Source: Prorocentrum cordatum
Lineage: Eukaryota > Sar > Dinophyceae > Prorocentrales > Prorocentraceae
Reading direction: 5' to 3'
Assembly (NCBI GenBank): GCA_963575745.1
Contig: CAUYUJ010016305.1
Coordinates: 209,001-273,000, forward strand
Length of the DNA: 64,000 nucleotides
Part shown: positions 1 through 9,599 of the stretch, piece after piece
Numbering within the stretch: the first letter of the stretch is position 1
How the letters are laid out: the number at the start of each line of letters is the position of its first letter
The notes under the pieces: generated by a model
Told to the model about the DNA's origin: nothing
Database searches by the model: none
The model's input: only the letters and a program-made list of their open reading frames with translations
Made by a program: the position numbers and the translations under genes

Positions 1-1
1 C

Positions 2-376
2 CTTGTCGATGTCCATGCCGTCAGCGACGATGTAGTGCTTGCCGTTCTCGTCCCCGCCCTTCGAGCCGCCGCGGCCGCGGGGCCGCCGCCTCCTGCGCGA
101 GGAAGCCGCTGGATCCGCCAGGGGCGCCGCGACGAGCGCGGGGGAGGAGGGCGTGGCGAGCACAGCCACCGCCGTGCGCAGCAGGCCTTCGGCGGCGCGG
201 ATGAGGCGTACCGCCTCCCGCTGGCCGCTCGCAAGCCCAGCCGCCGCGTGCGTCGCCAGCACTGCGCCGCGCGCAGCGTCCAGCGTCGCCTTCGCGGAGC
301 GGGCGTCGGTCGTCGGCGGCGTCGGCGAGGCGGCGGGTCGGCGGGGCGACCCAGCGGCGGCGGCGCGTGAGCCAGA
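2..376 (-). CDS. Coding-like Arg/Gly-rich fragment, function unknown
   Basis: On the minus strand a frame reads through from the microsatellite edge to the left border of the window without a stop. It runs from an Ala/Thr/Pro-rich start, through an alanine-rich, probably helical stretch (SGQREAVRLIRAAEGLLRTA), a run of five arginines and an RGRGG segment, and ends DENGKHYIVADGMDIDK at the window edge. The non-repetitive end and the mixed amino-acid use look more like a real exon than the other two frames do. I do not recognise the protein. No start codon can be assigned because the frame enters the GGA repeat. It could be the 3' part of a retroelement ORF or of a host gene continuing left of the window. 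Confidence 0.3.
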
Positions 377-386
377 ATGCCAACTT

Positions 387-588
387 GAGGAGGAGGAGGA
401 GGAGGAGGAGGAGGAGGAGGAGGAGGGAGAAGGACGAGGAGGAGGAGGAGGAGGAGGAGGAGGGGAAGGAGGAGGAGGAGGAGGAGGAGGAGGAGGAGGA
501 GGAGGGAGAGTAGGGAGAGGAGGAGGAGGAGGGAGGAGGAAGAGATGAAGAAGGAGGAGATTGAGGAGGAGGAGGAGGACGAGGAGGA
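387..588. repeat. GGA/GAG trinucleotide microsatellite
   Basis: About 200 bp of imperfect (GAG)n. The long Glu- and Ser/Leu-rich frames it generates on either strand are translation artefacts. Confidence 0.95.
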
Positions 589-1466
589 TAACAAAGAGTA
601 AAAATATCAATGCGGCATCGAGGCGCGCCGTGTTTCTGTTTTCCCACAAAGTCCGAGGCGGGGCGGGCCTGCACAGGCCCTCGAAAAACAAACAGTAGTT
701 AGAACGTAAGCGCTCTCAAAATTCGCATGGACAGGGACAACGGAAAAACACAACTGAAATTTTACACGGCTGTCAGCCGAAGCTGGGTTTAAACCGGAAA
801 GAAAACCAAGATGGCCTAGACAGGCCCCGACAGGCTTATCCCAAGCCCCGGGGAATCATCGCGCCGACAAGTAAGGGCGCGACGCACTGCGCGGAATTGC
901 CAGCTGACTGTGCGATACACGCAGGCGGCACGGCAGCAAGAGCGATGGCAGCACCTCAGGCCTGGAACGGGTCCAGGAGCACGAGCCTGGAAATCGCGAG
1001 CAGGGAGAAATAGAGCAAGGGGTACATGCTCGAAGTATGGGGAGGGGCCACCGTTAACCCTACGCCCATGCCAAACCAACGCCACACAGCATGTCAAGGG
1101 CGTAGAGAGAGTAACCCAGAGCGCAGCACGTCTCAAACCAGTGAAACTGTTCAAGTCGCCACGATGCAGGTAGCGTGTGATGACCAGTACATTATGAAGT
1201 GAGCCAATCAGAAATGTAAACAGCCAAACCGTACACGTTCAGCTCAAAGGTCGATATGGAGCGTGAGCAAGTCACCATGATAATACTGAAACGTCAGTTT
1301 AACCCGTCCCCGCCAGTCGGTACCCTCTGCCTCCTTAGTCTGTGTGAATCCAGCCAGTCGGCACCCTCTGCCTCCGAGTCTGGCCGAAGCCAGCGTAGGA
1401 GGTGAGCGGTGCGTGCTAGCATGGAACAACAGCGCAAGAAGTGAACACTGCGTGCTGACGGGGGTC
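589..1466. other. No gene seen; short 22-bp direct repeat
   Basis: No convincing coding frame. A 22-bp word beginning CCAGTCGG and ending TCTGCCTCC occurs at 1,313-1,334 and again at 1,354-1,375 with one difference. The stretch lies beyond the 3' end of the minus-strand LINE and may include its 3' untranslated tail. Confidence 0.5.
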
Positions 1467-1497
1467 CGACCTATTCTAATTTATTTAGAATAGGTCG
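1467..1497 (-). other. Perfect 13-bp stem-loop at the 3' end of the LINE ORF
   Basis: CGACCTATTCTAA (1,467-1,479) and its exact reverse complement (1,485-1,497) flank the 5-nt loop TTTAT. It coincides with the end of the LINE C-terminal frame on the minus strand. LINE 3' ends often carry a stem-loop recognised by the element's RT, so this is a candidate 3' recognition hairpin; that role is inference. Confidence 0.6.
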
Positions 1498-3441
1498 CTG
1501 CACAACCAACAGAGCATCATCACGCAAGTAGACAATTTTGAAACATTTCTTCTATGGCCCCCTGGCGGGGCGGCCCCGACCGCGCGCCGACCTCCCACCT
1601 CTTGCAGAGCCCTGACGAAAAAGTGGCGCAAACGCGCGCCCGAAGGCACTGAGCGCGCGTCGGAGCATTCCTGGGGGATCGGCATCTGCTCCGTCTGGTC
1701 CACGTTCTGGAGGCTGAGGTGCAACTTCTTCTTGCCTGGGTCGTAGCACTTGGTTATGCGAAAGAGCCGTACTCGATCCCGAGCATCTGCCAGAGCCGCC
1801 TTGCAAAACCATTCCTTGTACCATGAAAGAAGCTCCTCGTAAGGTTTGGCCCCCAGACTGCCCGTGCGCTCTAAGAGCTTGCTGACGAAACCCCGAAACA
1901 TATGCAAGTGAGGAGGGGCCAGCTGGTGGCCCCGACCCGCGTCGCGCACGTTCTGGCTGTAGTTCTGGCCGTCGGCGCGGGCGGCTTCGATCTCGGGAAG
2001 TGTCGAGTCGGGGAACCACGTGTCGATCCCTAGAGCCCATGGGTCTCGCATCGTTTGAGTTGCCATGGGAACTTGTTTGCTGAGGGCGGCTACCGCGTTC
2101 TGCTGCTTCTCGTTGAACCCCGTGTCGGCTAGCGGCCCGAGTCCTTTGTTCCGATCCTTGCGCTGCCTTTTCTGCGTGCCTCCCCCGCCCGGGGGCGGTG
2201 GTCCCGCGGCGCCTTGACTCCCCGGGCCTGCCGCCGAACCTGATGTTGGAGGAGCGCCTGTTGCCTTCTGCTGCGGGGGGGCCTCGGGGGCGGCGCCTCC
2301 GCCCTTCCGCTTGAGAGCCCGAGCGGGACATCTTCGCGAGGTCGCGGTGGAGGGGGCAATCGCGAATGCGCAGCTGGAGCTGAGCCAAATTCTGATACGA
2401 AGCATCACCGCTTACAGGGCATTTCAGCGGCACGTTCACGATAGGGCACACAGCGTGAGCAGTACTAGCTCCGCAAGTACCCGTGCGAAAGGCAGCCTGA
2501 ACGCGTGATTTTGCTGATCTCCGAAACGCAAACGTTTGAACGCAGCGCGGGCATTGGTTAGTGATGGCGCACTTAAGGATGTTCGACGTCTTGCCGCGCG
2601 TGCCACCCTTCGCAACAGCGTCGTGCATCGCGGGTGCCATGCGAGATCTGAATGCAGCGCCGCAAGTAGTGCCATTTTCGTTCGAACTTGTACATTTGTA
2701 TCGAAGCTCCGCCGTGCCCCAGCCCTCCTTCTCCTCGTCGGGGGACTCGCCTAAGTCAATGTCAGACCCCGTGCCACCCAGTTGGTAGAGCTTCCGAAAG
2801 GCACCAACGCCAGTGTTAAGAAACCTATGTTTGATATACTCACCCCCGAAGAGCTGGATCAGAGACCCGCCCCAAATATCCTTCCAGTCCTCCATGTCGG
2901 TAAGTGCCGACAGGCATGAAATATCACATGCAAACCTGCGAGCAAAAGGGTTAGCATCGTTCGTGAGAGCGCCGTCCGCCATCGTGGCGTACGATTCAAA
3001 CTCAAGCCGACCAACGAGAATCGCAATCACCTGAGCATGGTCCCCGGGGAATCGGAGCATCGCTTGGTGCCGTCGAAGTCGATGTGTCAATAGTTCGCGC
3101 CGCGTCGGGATAATGCCAAACCATGACCACAACCGTCGAGAGCTCCAGGACTTAGGGTGGGGACCGTTCCAATCGCAAGCAGCGCCCTGGGCAATCGACC
3201 GAATCTTGCGAAGCAGACAGGAATCAAGTTCGCGCTGTTGAGTAGCAGACAGAAGGAAAGGAACCAACCCCGATAAGAGGGCCCCCTGGACGACGCTGAC
3301 GAACATCGGGCGCTTGACTTTCCAGGAGGCCCCACTTCCCCAGCAGCATTTTTGCAATCGCGATCTGCGGTCCAATCGTGCCAGCAGGCACGAAGAGCGG
3401 GCCAAGGTAGCGAGCATGAGGAAGAACACGAGCACCGCCAA
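1485..3441 (-). pseudogene. LINE ORF2 C-terminal region (post-RT zinc-finger-like and tail)
   Basis: Two overlapping minus-strand frames (3,441 down to about 2,300, then 2,408 down to 1,485) together give the segment following the RT palm. The first contains RRELLTHRLRRHQAML, a thumb-like helix, and then a Cys/His cluster CAITNQCPRCVQTFAF with further Cys residues, resembling the C2H2-like finger after the RT in many LINEs. The second begins in a Pro/Gln-rich linker and ends in a compact, charged domain containing KPYEELLSWYKEWFCKAAL. A frameshift near 2,300 joins them. There is no catalytic motif here; the assignment rests on position after the RT and on the finger. Confidence 0.55.
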
Positions 3442-3588
3442 GAGGCGCCGAGTAGAACAAGCGATTGCCGTGATAACCTTTCAACAGGGAACGAGAACTT
3501 GCTTCTTAAGATTCTGCTTGTAGCCATGCGATGAAATAGTATCATCCGTCAACATGTGTTCAGCAGCGACCGCCTCGACGGCCTCTTG

Positions 3589-4512
3589 TCAAGACAACAG
3601 GATAGAATAATGCAGATCGTCTACATACTTCGATAAAGAAGTATCCACTGGGTCAAGGACCAACGGGCACTTGACCATAAGTTGAGGCTGAGGAGACCGG
3701 CGTGGCCACGTGTTGATCGGCTCTAGAAGGTCCACGCGAAACTCGTCAGGCGCCGAAGTCTCACCCATAAGTGCACCAGTCGTGAGTACTAGGTGCATGT
3801 CACCGTCAACCGCCTCAACGTGCAGAACGCGCGTGCGACGACGATCCTGCAGTACGTTAGCATCAGCATAGGGTAGGTAATCATGAAGCACTTCATCTAA
3901 TCGTTCATGCGAGCAGCAGCCGTAAGCATTAGTCATGTCGCCCAATACTGCAATATGATGCTGACGTTCTCGTCGGAGGCGCCAGGTAGTAACGTGCGCA
4001 GCCAAGGTCGAATTTTCACGTCGGCGATGTGGTGCGCAGCCATGATCGGCAGGTGACGGGAGCGAAAAAGGGACACTCTTGTAGATACCGCGGCAAATAG
4101 AGCGAGACAGTGGACAAAGTCCGTGAAGATATCGAGTACCACCGTCAGGTTCAGGGGTTTGCCACGCAATAGAGTAGCCAACACATGCAGGGGAACGTCC
4201 AGTGAGTCTCCAAGCCGTCGCCAAAGCCGTGCACATAATTAAAAGACTCGTAGTGCCATGGGCAGTGGGCTTGGCACCGAAGCCAGTTGTGGAAATCTTT
4301 TCTTCGCTGAAATAATGCGGCGCCAGCGATATTAACCAACTCTCGCTAGGTGAGCCCCGGCGCGGTGCAGCTCGACGACGGGGTGCCTTTTTCAATGTAT
4401 TAGTGGCTCTATCAAGATCACGAGCACATTTAGACTTGCAAGTGTCCAGATCCGTGATTCCCATCAGTGGGCAGGAATGCATCACGTCGAGTCTCAAGGT
4501 CAGTCGTGTCAA
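3589..4512 (-). pseudogene. LINE reverse transcriptase (RVT_1) with both catalytic motifs retained
   Basis: The enzyme would copy the LINE RNA into DNA at a nicked target site. A 307-residue open frame contains the first metal-binding motif as GDMTNAYG (3,920-3,942), a GALMGETSAPDEF block matching the conserved segment after it, and the second motif as KYVDDLHY (3,607-3,627). The fingers upstream are recognisable (APRRGSPSESWLISLAP) but less well conserved. The frame stops shortly after YVDD; the thumb resumes in another frame below 3,441. YVDD rather than FADD is unusual for a LINE but is seen in other RTs. The active-site aspartates survive, but the frameshifts make this copy a pseudogene. 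Confidence 0.75.
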
Positions 4513-4638
4513 TCACAACAGCGCCCAATCCACCGCTCGAACCAGGGAGAGAAAGTGCGCCCTTGAGATCCTGCATGCAAGGGGCCTTTTTCGGCACAGC
4601 ATTGTAAGTGCGTCGTTTGGGGCCAAGCCCCGTGCCAG

Positions 4639-5283
4639 CTAGGCGTCTAGATAAATATCGTACCGTCGCCAATTGCCGTCGCTTCCATGCTTCTCCCTAC
4701 TCATCAGTCCACATGGCACGCAGCTGTCGTCGCCATTTACGCGCTCGCCCTTCGAGCCGAGCAGAGAGGTCCCGAATTTGACTATCATGGTGCTGATGTG
4801 GGAGACTCCGTCGCCGAAAGCGGCCGCGCGGGTGAATGAGCTGTCGCGCGTCTCGTCGCAGTCGGGCGGTGGCCTCGCCAGGCGACGCGCGTCGTATTTC
4901 TGAGCAGTGGGGAACGTCACTTTGCAAATTTCACGGTAACCACTCTCGACCATGGGGGCTTCCATATATCCGCGAATTGAGGCTCCAGCACGACGGGGAT
5001 GGTGCGCAGCTTCGGCTAAAAACCCTTCACGAAACCCTGGGGTCTGCACAGCAAGGGCCAGGAGATCTTTGTTCCAACAAACAGAGCGTCGAGGTGACAC
5101 CGAGGGTAAAGACAGTTCCACCTGCAGGAGCATAGGTGCATGATCAAGCAGATGGCCACTACCAAGATATAATTGCAGTTGTCGCGCAAGTCGTGTCATT
5201 GCAGCACATATAATGTCTCTGTAGTACTTCGCGAAAAGCCCGACCAGCATATTCCATACGATTGTGCGTGAAAAGGTCCAATG
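4639..5283 (-). pseudogene. LINE endonuclease C-terminal part and linker to RT
   Basis: This is the continuation of an exonuclease-endonuclease-phosphatase (EEP) domain. GHLLDHAPMLLQVELSL matches the final S/LDHxP-L block that carries the catalytic His of LINE endonucleases. It is followed by about 150 residues of linker before the RT. Immediately beside the copia LTR a different frame (ending near 5,160) reads NRMEYAGRAFREVLQRH, which also looks like EEP sequence, so there is a frameshift close to the insertion. The N-terminal half of the same domain is at 15,287-15,816. Confidence 0.65.
5279..5283. repeat. Target-site duplication, left flank of copia element
   Basis: CAATG abuts the left LTR; AATGG abuts the right LTR (15,287-15,291). 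Four bases, AATG (5,280-5,283 and 15,287-15,290), are shared exactly. This fits the usual 5-bp duplication of copia integrases with one position changed or one boundary base misassigned. Confidence 0.7.
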
Positions 5284-5462
5284 TGTGGCAGCAGCAGGAT
5301 GAGCAGATGCATTTTGGCCTTGAGCCACAATGTGACAACGACAGTACATCCTTCCCTGAAACGCATACGAACAATCCTGGCCTCCCGTAAGCTGGAATGT
5401 TGGGCTTCACGCGAAAGAACATCATGCTAAACCTATATCGATAAAACAGGAGCGTCTCCACA
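5284..5462 (-). repeat. 3' LTR of the copia element
   Basis: 179 bp bounded by TGTGG and CCACA (5-bp terminal inverted repeats), matching 15,108-15,286. On the sense (minus) strand it contains a TGTTTTATCGATATAGG stretch near its start, a possible T-rich promoter element of the dinoflagellate type, and a spliced-leader-like word near its end. Immediately inside it, a short purine-rich stretch (AGGAGAAAG on the minus strand) is a weak candidate polypurine tract. Confidence 0.93.
5319..5332 (-). other. Spliced-leader-like 14-mer in 3' LTR
   Basis: The minus strand reads CATTGTGGCTCAAG, 13 of 14 identical to the 3' end of the conserved dinoflagellate spliced leader (CATTTTGGCTCAAG). The same word is in the other LTR at 15,143-15,156. 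It may be a relic of a trans-spliced mRNA that became part of the LTR. Confidence 0.45.
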
Positions 5463-5524
5463 TGGATGAGACTTTCTCCTAGGTTTAGCACCCCAAAACA
5501 GGATGCAGCAACTGTACATGCAAG

Positions 5525-6109
5525 TCAGTGATCAGGGAGAGGGCGGTGAGGAAGGAGAGAAGAGAGAGAGCCCGGGTCTCTTGACTCCGACACCGCTGGG
5601 CTGGACTGGAAATCGGCCCACGATATGAGCCTGGAGTCTTGATCCAGCATCCTCCGAGATGCTGCCTGAGATCGGTCCTTACTCCCTGGTTGGTTCCTCC
5701 TGCGGGATATCTCTCCAGCCTCGTCTATCAAAACTAGCTTGCCTGTCGCAAGTAAATTGGACAATGCTGCGCTGCCCTTGCTGATGTCGTCCTTCGTGAG
5801 ACAGTCCGCGGGCACGCGGCCGTGCGGGATCCGCCGAATAAAACCCCGAGCCCCCTCCAGGGCCTGGCACACGGCGGCTAGGTCAAGCGCCGTGCGACGG
5901 TCGCGGGCGCTAGCATTCCCTTCTTTCAGCATCGTATCGTAGATACTCTTCGCATCCACCACGTGAACCTGCTCTTCCCGCCCGCCTAGTCGGCAGTCCC
6001 TACGGAGTACCGTCGTAAACGGACCTGAACACCGGGACATATCTGACACATCCACATCTCCGAAAACCACGTCTCTATACAAGACCTGGAGAAACTCTAC
6101 TTCCGCCAC
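5525..6109 (-). CDS. Copia RNase H domain, C-terminal part
   Basis: It completes the RNase H that removes the RNA template during reverse transcription. Reading from 6,150 in this frame gives STLAGETQALS, the block with the catalytic Glu, then VHVVDAKSIYD with a catalytic Asp, DRRTALDLAAVCQAL, and RRIPHGRVPADCLTK, which matches the final helix and C-terminal catalytic region of copia RNase H. The N-terminal part (FSDAGG) is in the preceding frame, so a one- or two-base shift near 6,155 separates the two. About 60 bp of 3' untranslated sequence follow before the LTR. Confidence 0.8.
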   Translation of the reverse strand: MAEVEFLQVLYRDVVFGDVDVSDMSRCSGPFTTVLRRDCRLGGREEQVHVVDAKSIYDTMLKEGNASARDRRTALDLAAVCQALEGARGFIRRIPHGRVPADCLTKDDISKGSAALSNLLATGKLVLIDEAGEISRRRNQPGSKDRSQAASRRMLDQDSRLISWADFQSSPAVSESRDPGSLSSLLPHRPLPDH

Positions 6110-8424
6110 TGCCGCCGAAAGAGCCTGAGTCTCGCCGGCCAGAGTGGACGTGACTTAAGCTTGGAACTTCGCCATCCCAGGGTGGACGCGCGAACAGCAC
6201 AGTTATCTATCACGCTCTTATCGGTCGCTAAGACCATCCAAGCCCCCTGAGTTGGGTCGGCGGGGAGCCCCTGGTGGTCCAGAAGTCCTTCGTTGGCTCC
6301 TACACCCCCCGCATCGGAGAAAGAAACGAACGCCATCCGTTCCGGGTCCAAACGCCAAATGATGAGGCCTCTCGAGGCCGTAGCGCGGAGATGCCTTACC
6401 ATCTTGTTCGCGATGGCAACGTCCCTCGTGGTGGCGTCCTTCAACCTACTAGCAAGGATGCTCGCGGTGCCGGCCGCCTCGGGACGAGATTCACGACCGA
6501 CCCAGTTCAACTTATAAATCAGGGAACGGAGGGCTTTGAACTCGGGTTGGGTAAGGGGAGAGGACTTTTGACCCAGTCGACCCCGCTCGAGGCTAATCGT
6601 CCTCACCTCCTCCAGTATATACTTTTCCTGGTCGATCGTCGTCTTCTGGGGCCCGAAACTCACGCTGCGGCCAGCGTACTCGACAGGACCGCGGTGACAG
6701 TCCCTGTACTTCCCAAACTTGAACCTAGAGACCAAGGTCTCCCGGATCCAGGCTCGGGACGTCTCTGAATTGCTGGCGATAAAGAAGTCGTCGACTTCAA
6801 GTAGGATCATGTTGAGAATGGTCCCGTCTGACGCGTACCTGATCCACCAGCAGGGCTCTAGGAGACTCCGCGTGAATCCCTTGGTCCTAAGATATCCTAC
6901 TATCGTTTTGCGCCAGGCCAGGGGGGCATCGTCCAACCCGTAGACGTTCACCAGCAATCTGATGAGGGACCCCTTTTCAACCTTGATGCCCTCGCATGGT
7001 TCCACGTAGATCTCTCCCTGAGCACGGCTCATCGGATCTGATTGGCAGAAAGCATTCTTCACATCCGCAATATCCCCTAGGTGGCCTAGATTCATCATCA
7101 CCTGGATGAACATAAGTATGGAAGAAGTCTGGGGGGTGGGAGAGTAGACGAATAGCGACCCGGTATCCGGATCCTTGTGTCCGTGGACGCACCACCGAGA
7201 CTTGGCGGTTGGTTCAGAAAACGTGCCCTCAACAGGTTTCCACCGTCGAACCATCCGACTCGTGATGATGCGGTCCGGTCGCTCTCGCCTAATCACCCCC
7301 GCCTCCCTAGGCGCTATGATCTCCACAGCACCCGAGTTGGCCATATTTTGCCACTCGGTGTCGTCTGACACTTCAAACTTGCTGCGCTCGGCAGGCGTCA
7401 GTCGGTTGAGGCTAACCTCTCCTCCGCGGCTGGCCGCCAGGACCTCGAGATCGGCTCCGTGCTTTTCCTCAACCAAGAGAACGCCCGCCTCCGTGGTTTC
7501 GACCGCGAATGACACCCAGCCTTCCGGTCGGACCCTCGACTCGATTTCCTGAACCCTACGCCCCACAAAGCCTGGCCCCCCGTCCTCGTCTCTTTCCTCG
7601 GCGTCGGCAGCGGCAGCGCTGGCACTCGGCCCTTCGCTCCCTTGAGGAGAGCTGCTGGAAAGACCCAGTCCTGGAGGTGGCTCTATCCTGGCACGCTTGA
7701 CTTCGACAACTTCGGGAGGACAGCTCGCCGCTCGAGTCTCAGCCTGACGCTGGCGAATGCAGGCTGGCACGTCGCTGGGCTGAGGCAGTCTAGACTTCCC
7801 TGGCCTGCTGGCTCCACCAGAGGCATCCTCGTTGACGGTGGGAGCGGGCACAGGGTCAGGAGGAAGGAGAGGAAGAGGAAGAGAGGAAGGGATAGGGGGA
7901 GCAGGGTCGAGGGTGTCCTCGTCCTCTGGAGTGTCTTGCCTCGTGGGTGGCCCGCCTTCTCCCTGGCCATCCCCCTCGGAGATGGACGGGAGTCGAGTTC
8001 GCTCGGATCCGGCCCGGGCGACCGCAGAGCCCCCGGCCGACGACGGCCGGGACCCGGCCCCCCCCGGAGGCCTGGGCCCGATCGGATCGAACCCACGGTG
8101 AACCAGAGCAGGCCCTGGAGGTCTCGCACTCGGAATTTCTCGAGGCACATCCGGCCGTGGTTCTGGCCCGGGTCCCGGGGGCACCTGAGGCGCCGAGCCC
8201 ACCTCTGGAGACAGCGGCTGGTCCCACGCTTCGTCGGGGGGGGGGGCCTTCTCGCTGGACGTCCACTGCCGTCGCTCTCCTGGCCTGAGCTTGGGAGAGA
8301 AGCTCGGACCACCGGGGGTCCTGGGCAACCTGGATGCCGTACTCCTCCTCGGCACTGTCCAGACGAACCTGTTCTGGAGAGCACTTCCAGAGACGCGCCC
8401 GCACCGCAACCCAGACGGTGCCAC
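6097..8424 (-). CDS. Copia reverse transcriptase (RVT_2) and start of RNase H
   Basis: 775-residue open frame. Residues 1-300 are a Pro/Ser/Glu-rich linker that begins in the integrase tail. The RVT_2 domain follows: a CVHGHKDPD block, the first catalytic Asp in DIADVKNAFCQSDPM (around 7,047-7,073), IYVEPCEG, LLVNVYGLDDAPLAWRKT, and the second catalytic pair in LLEVDDFFIAS (around 6,781-6,803). FVSFSDAGG near 6,310 starts RNase H. All canonical copia blocks are in order and both Asp motifs are intact. The upstream junction with integrase is at a run of 11 G (8,236-8,246), where a one-base slip moves between frames. The first Met (8,424) is in the overlap and is unlikely to be a real start. 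Confidence 0.88.
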   Translation of the reverse strand: MAPSGLRCGRVSGSALQNRFVWTVPRRSTASRLPRTPGGPSFSPKLRPGERRQWTSSEKAPPPDEAWDQPLSPEVGSAPQVPPGPGPEPRPDVPREIPSARPPGPALVHRGFDPIGPRPPGGAGSRPSSAGGSAVARAGSERTRLPSISEGDGQGEGGPPTRQDTPEDEDTLDPAPPIPSSLPLPLLPPDPVPAPTVNEDASGGASRPGKSRLPQPSDVPACIRQRQAETRAASCPPEVVEVKRARIEPPPGLGLSSSSPQGSEGPSASAAAADAEERDEDGGPGFVGRRVQEIESRVRPEGWVSFAVETTEAGVLLVEEKHGADLEVLAASRGGEVSLNRLTPAERSKFEVSDDTEWQNMANSGAVEIIAPREAGVIRRERPDRIITSRMVRRWKPVEGTFSEPTAKSRWCVHGHKDPDTGSLFVYSPTPQTSSILMFIQVMMNLGHLGDIADVKNAFCQSDPMSRAQGEIYVEPCEGIKVEKGSLIRLLVNVYGLDDAPLAWRKTIVGYLRTKGFTRSLLEPCWWIRYASDGTILNMILLEVDDFFIASNSETSRAWIRETLVSRFKFGKYRDCHRGPVEYAGRSVSFGPQKTTIDQEKYILEEVRTISLERGRLGQKSSPLTQPEFKALRSLIYKLNWVGRESRPEAAGTASILASRLKDATTRDVAIANKMVRHLRATASRGLIIWRLDPERMAFVSFSDAGGVGANEGLLDHQGLPADPTQGAWMVLATDKSVIDNCAVRASTLGWRSSKLKSRPLWPARLRLFRRQWRK

Positions 8425-9450
8425 GCTCGCGCAGGACCACGACCCCGGGACCCGTCCACGCGTCCCGCCTGCGACCCAGGGTGTCGGCCCTAGGACCCGC
8501 TTTGGTCAGGCGTCGCCAAACGAAAACCCACTGGCCTGGACGGAACATCGCTTGGTCCTGGCTGGGTCCCTTCGCCTTGGTGGCCTTGGCAACCTTGTCC
8601 CGGGCGGTGATCTCTAAAGCCAGGCGACGCGCTAACTCCCTAACACGCTGCGACCGGGCAAACTCCGCGCCCGCGGAGTCGAGCTCCGAGGCCGGCCGTG
8701 TGGAGTCCTGCCAGCCTGGAAGGCCCATGTGATCATCCGACAGTATTTCGTGTGGCATCCGGGGGTTCTCGCCAAAAACGAGCTGGACCGGAGAAAACCC
8801 GCCCCGGTACCAGAAACGGTTTTTGTGGGCACACAGCTCGTAGACAAGCTCCTCGAGCTCCCCTACGTCCCCGGGAATGGCAGAACCGGACTCCACCTCT
8901 CCCTTGATCCTGTCTTTGATCCAGCCTCCGTGTCTCTCGACGCGTCCGTTCTGCCATGGGGAGTTCGCGTCGCACACGTGGTGGAGAACTCCCCACTGCT
9001 CGAGTCCTCGGGCAAACCGACCCTCGAACTCAGAGCCCCCGTCCGACAAAACAAAATGAGGAGCCCCGAAAGGACGGATCCACGCTTTCACGAAAGCCCC
9101 CCAAAACTGAGCCGCTGTGGGCTCCTCCACCCGCACACAGACCTGCAGGTTGGATCCGTGGTCCACGACGTTCAAAAACGCCAGGGTCCTCTCCTGGAAG
9201 GGAACAAAGAAAAGATCGACACCCACTATGTGGTTGAACCTGAACGTCCTGGGAAGTGCCACCCTGCGGTGGCTGCTGGTGCGAGCTCGCTCGGCACACT
9301 CCGAGCACTTAAACACGTCTCGGATCCAGCGAAGCAGGTGTATCTTCACGCCTCCGGCCCTGAGGACTCGCACGAACTTTCGGTTGCATGGGTGACCCAT
9401 GTTCACGTGTAAACGGAACAGCAAACGCTTTTCTTCTTCTGTCGGCTCGG
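7980..9450 (-). CDS. Copia integrase
   Basis: This is the C-terminal two thirds of a frame running from 10,279 to 7,856. The enzyme would insert the cDNA into the genome. An HHCC zinc-binding head is present (HVNMGHPCN at about 9,375-9,410 and CSEC near 9,297-9,308). The DDE core follows: first Asp in VGVDLFFVPF (about 9,211-9,226), second in LSDGGSEF (9,025-9,047) and Glu in NGRVERHGG (8,927-8,950). FRPGQWVFVWRR with WTGPGVVVL is the SH3-like C-terminal domain. All catalytic residues are conserved. The frame is continuous with the methyltransferase-like segment upstream and is left at the G-run near 8,240 to enter the RT frame. Confidence 0.88.
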
Positions 9451-9599
9451 GAGGGGGTTCCTTTGGTCCGGAGGCTCCTGGGCCCCGCGTCTCGTGTTCT
9501 TCCGCCTCGCTTCCGCTTGCTTCCCCGGGACCTTCCGGATCTTCGAGGGAGGGCTCCGCGTCCTCTGGAAAGTGGCTCTCGCTAAGCTCGGCCCACGTG

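Larger units (their letters stand above)
1485..5283 (-). mobile_element. LINE (non-LTR retrotransposon), 3' portion, left of the copia insertion
   Basis: This is the downstream part of a minus-strand LINE: end of the endonuclease domain, linker, reverse transcriptase, zinc-finger-like segment and C-terminal extension. The missing first part of the endonuclease lies at 15,287-15,816, on the far side of the copia element, so the LINE was one continuous element before that insertion. The reading frame shifts several times (near 4,650, 4,450 and 2,300, and around 3,450-3,590), so it is a decayed copy even leaving the insertion aside. Confidence 0.8.

Noticed and set aside
7642-8493. Plus-strand 283-residue frame
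   Set aside because: Antisense shadow of the Pro/Ser-rich integrase-RT linker on the minus strand.
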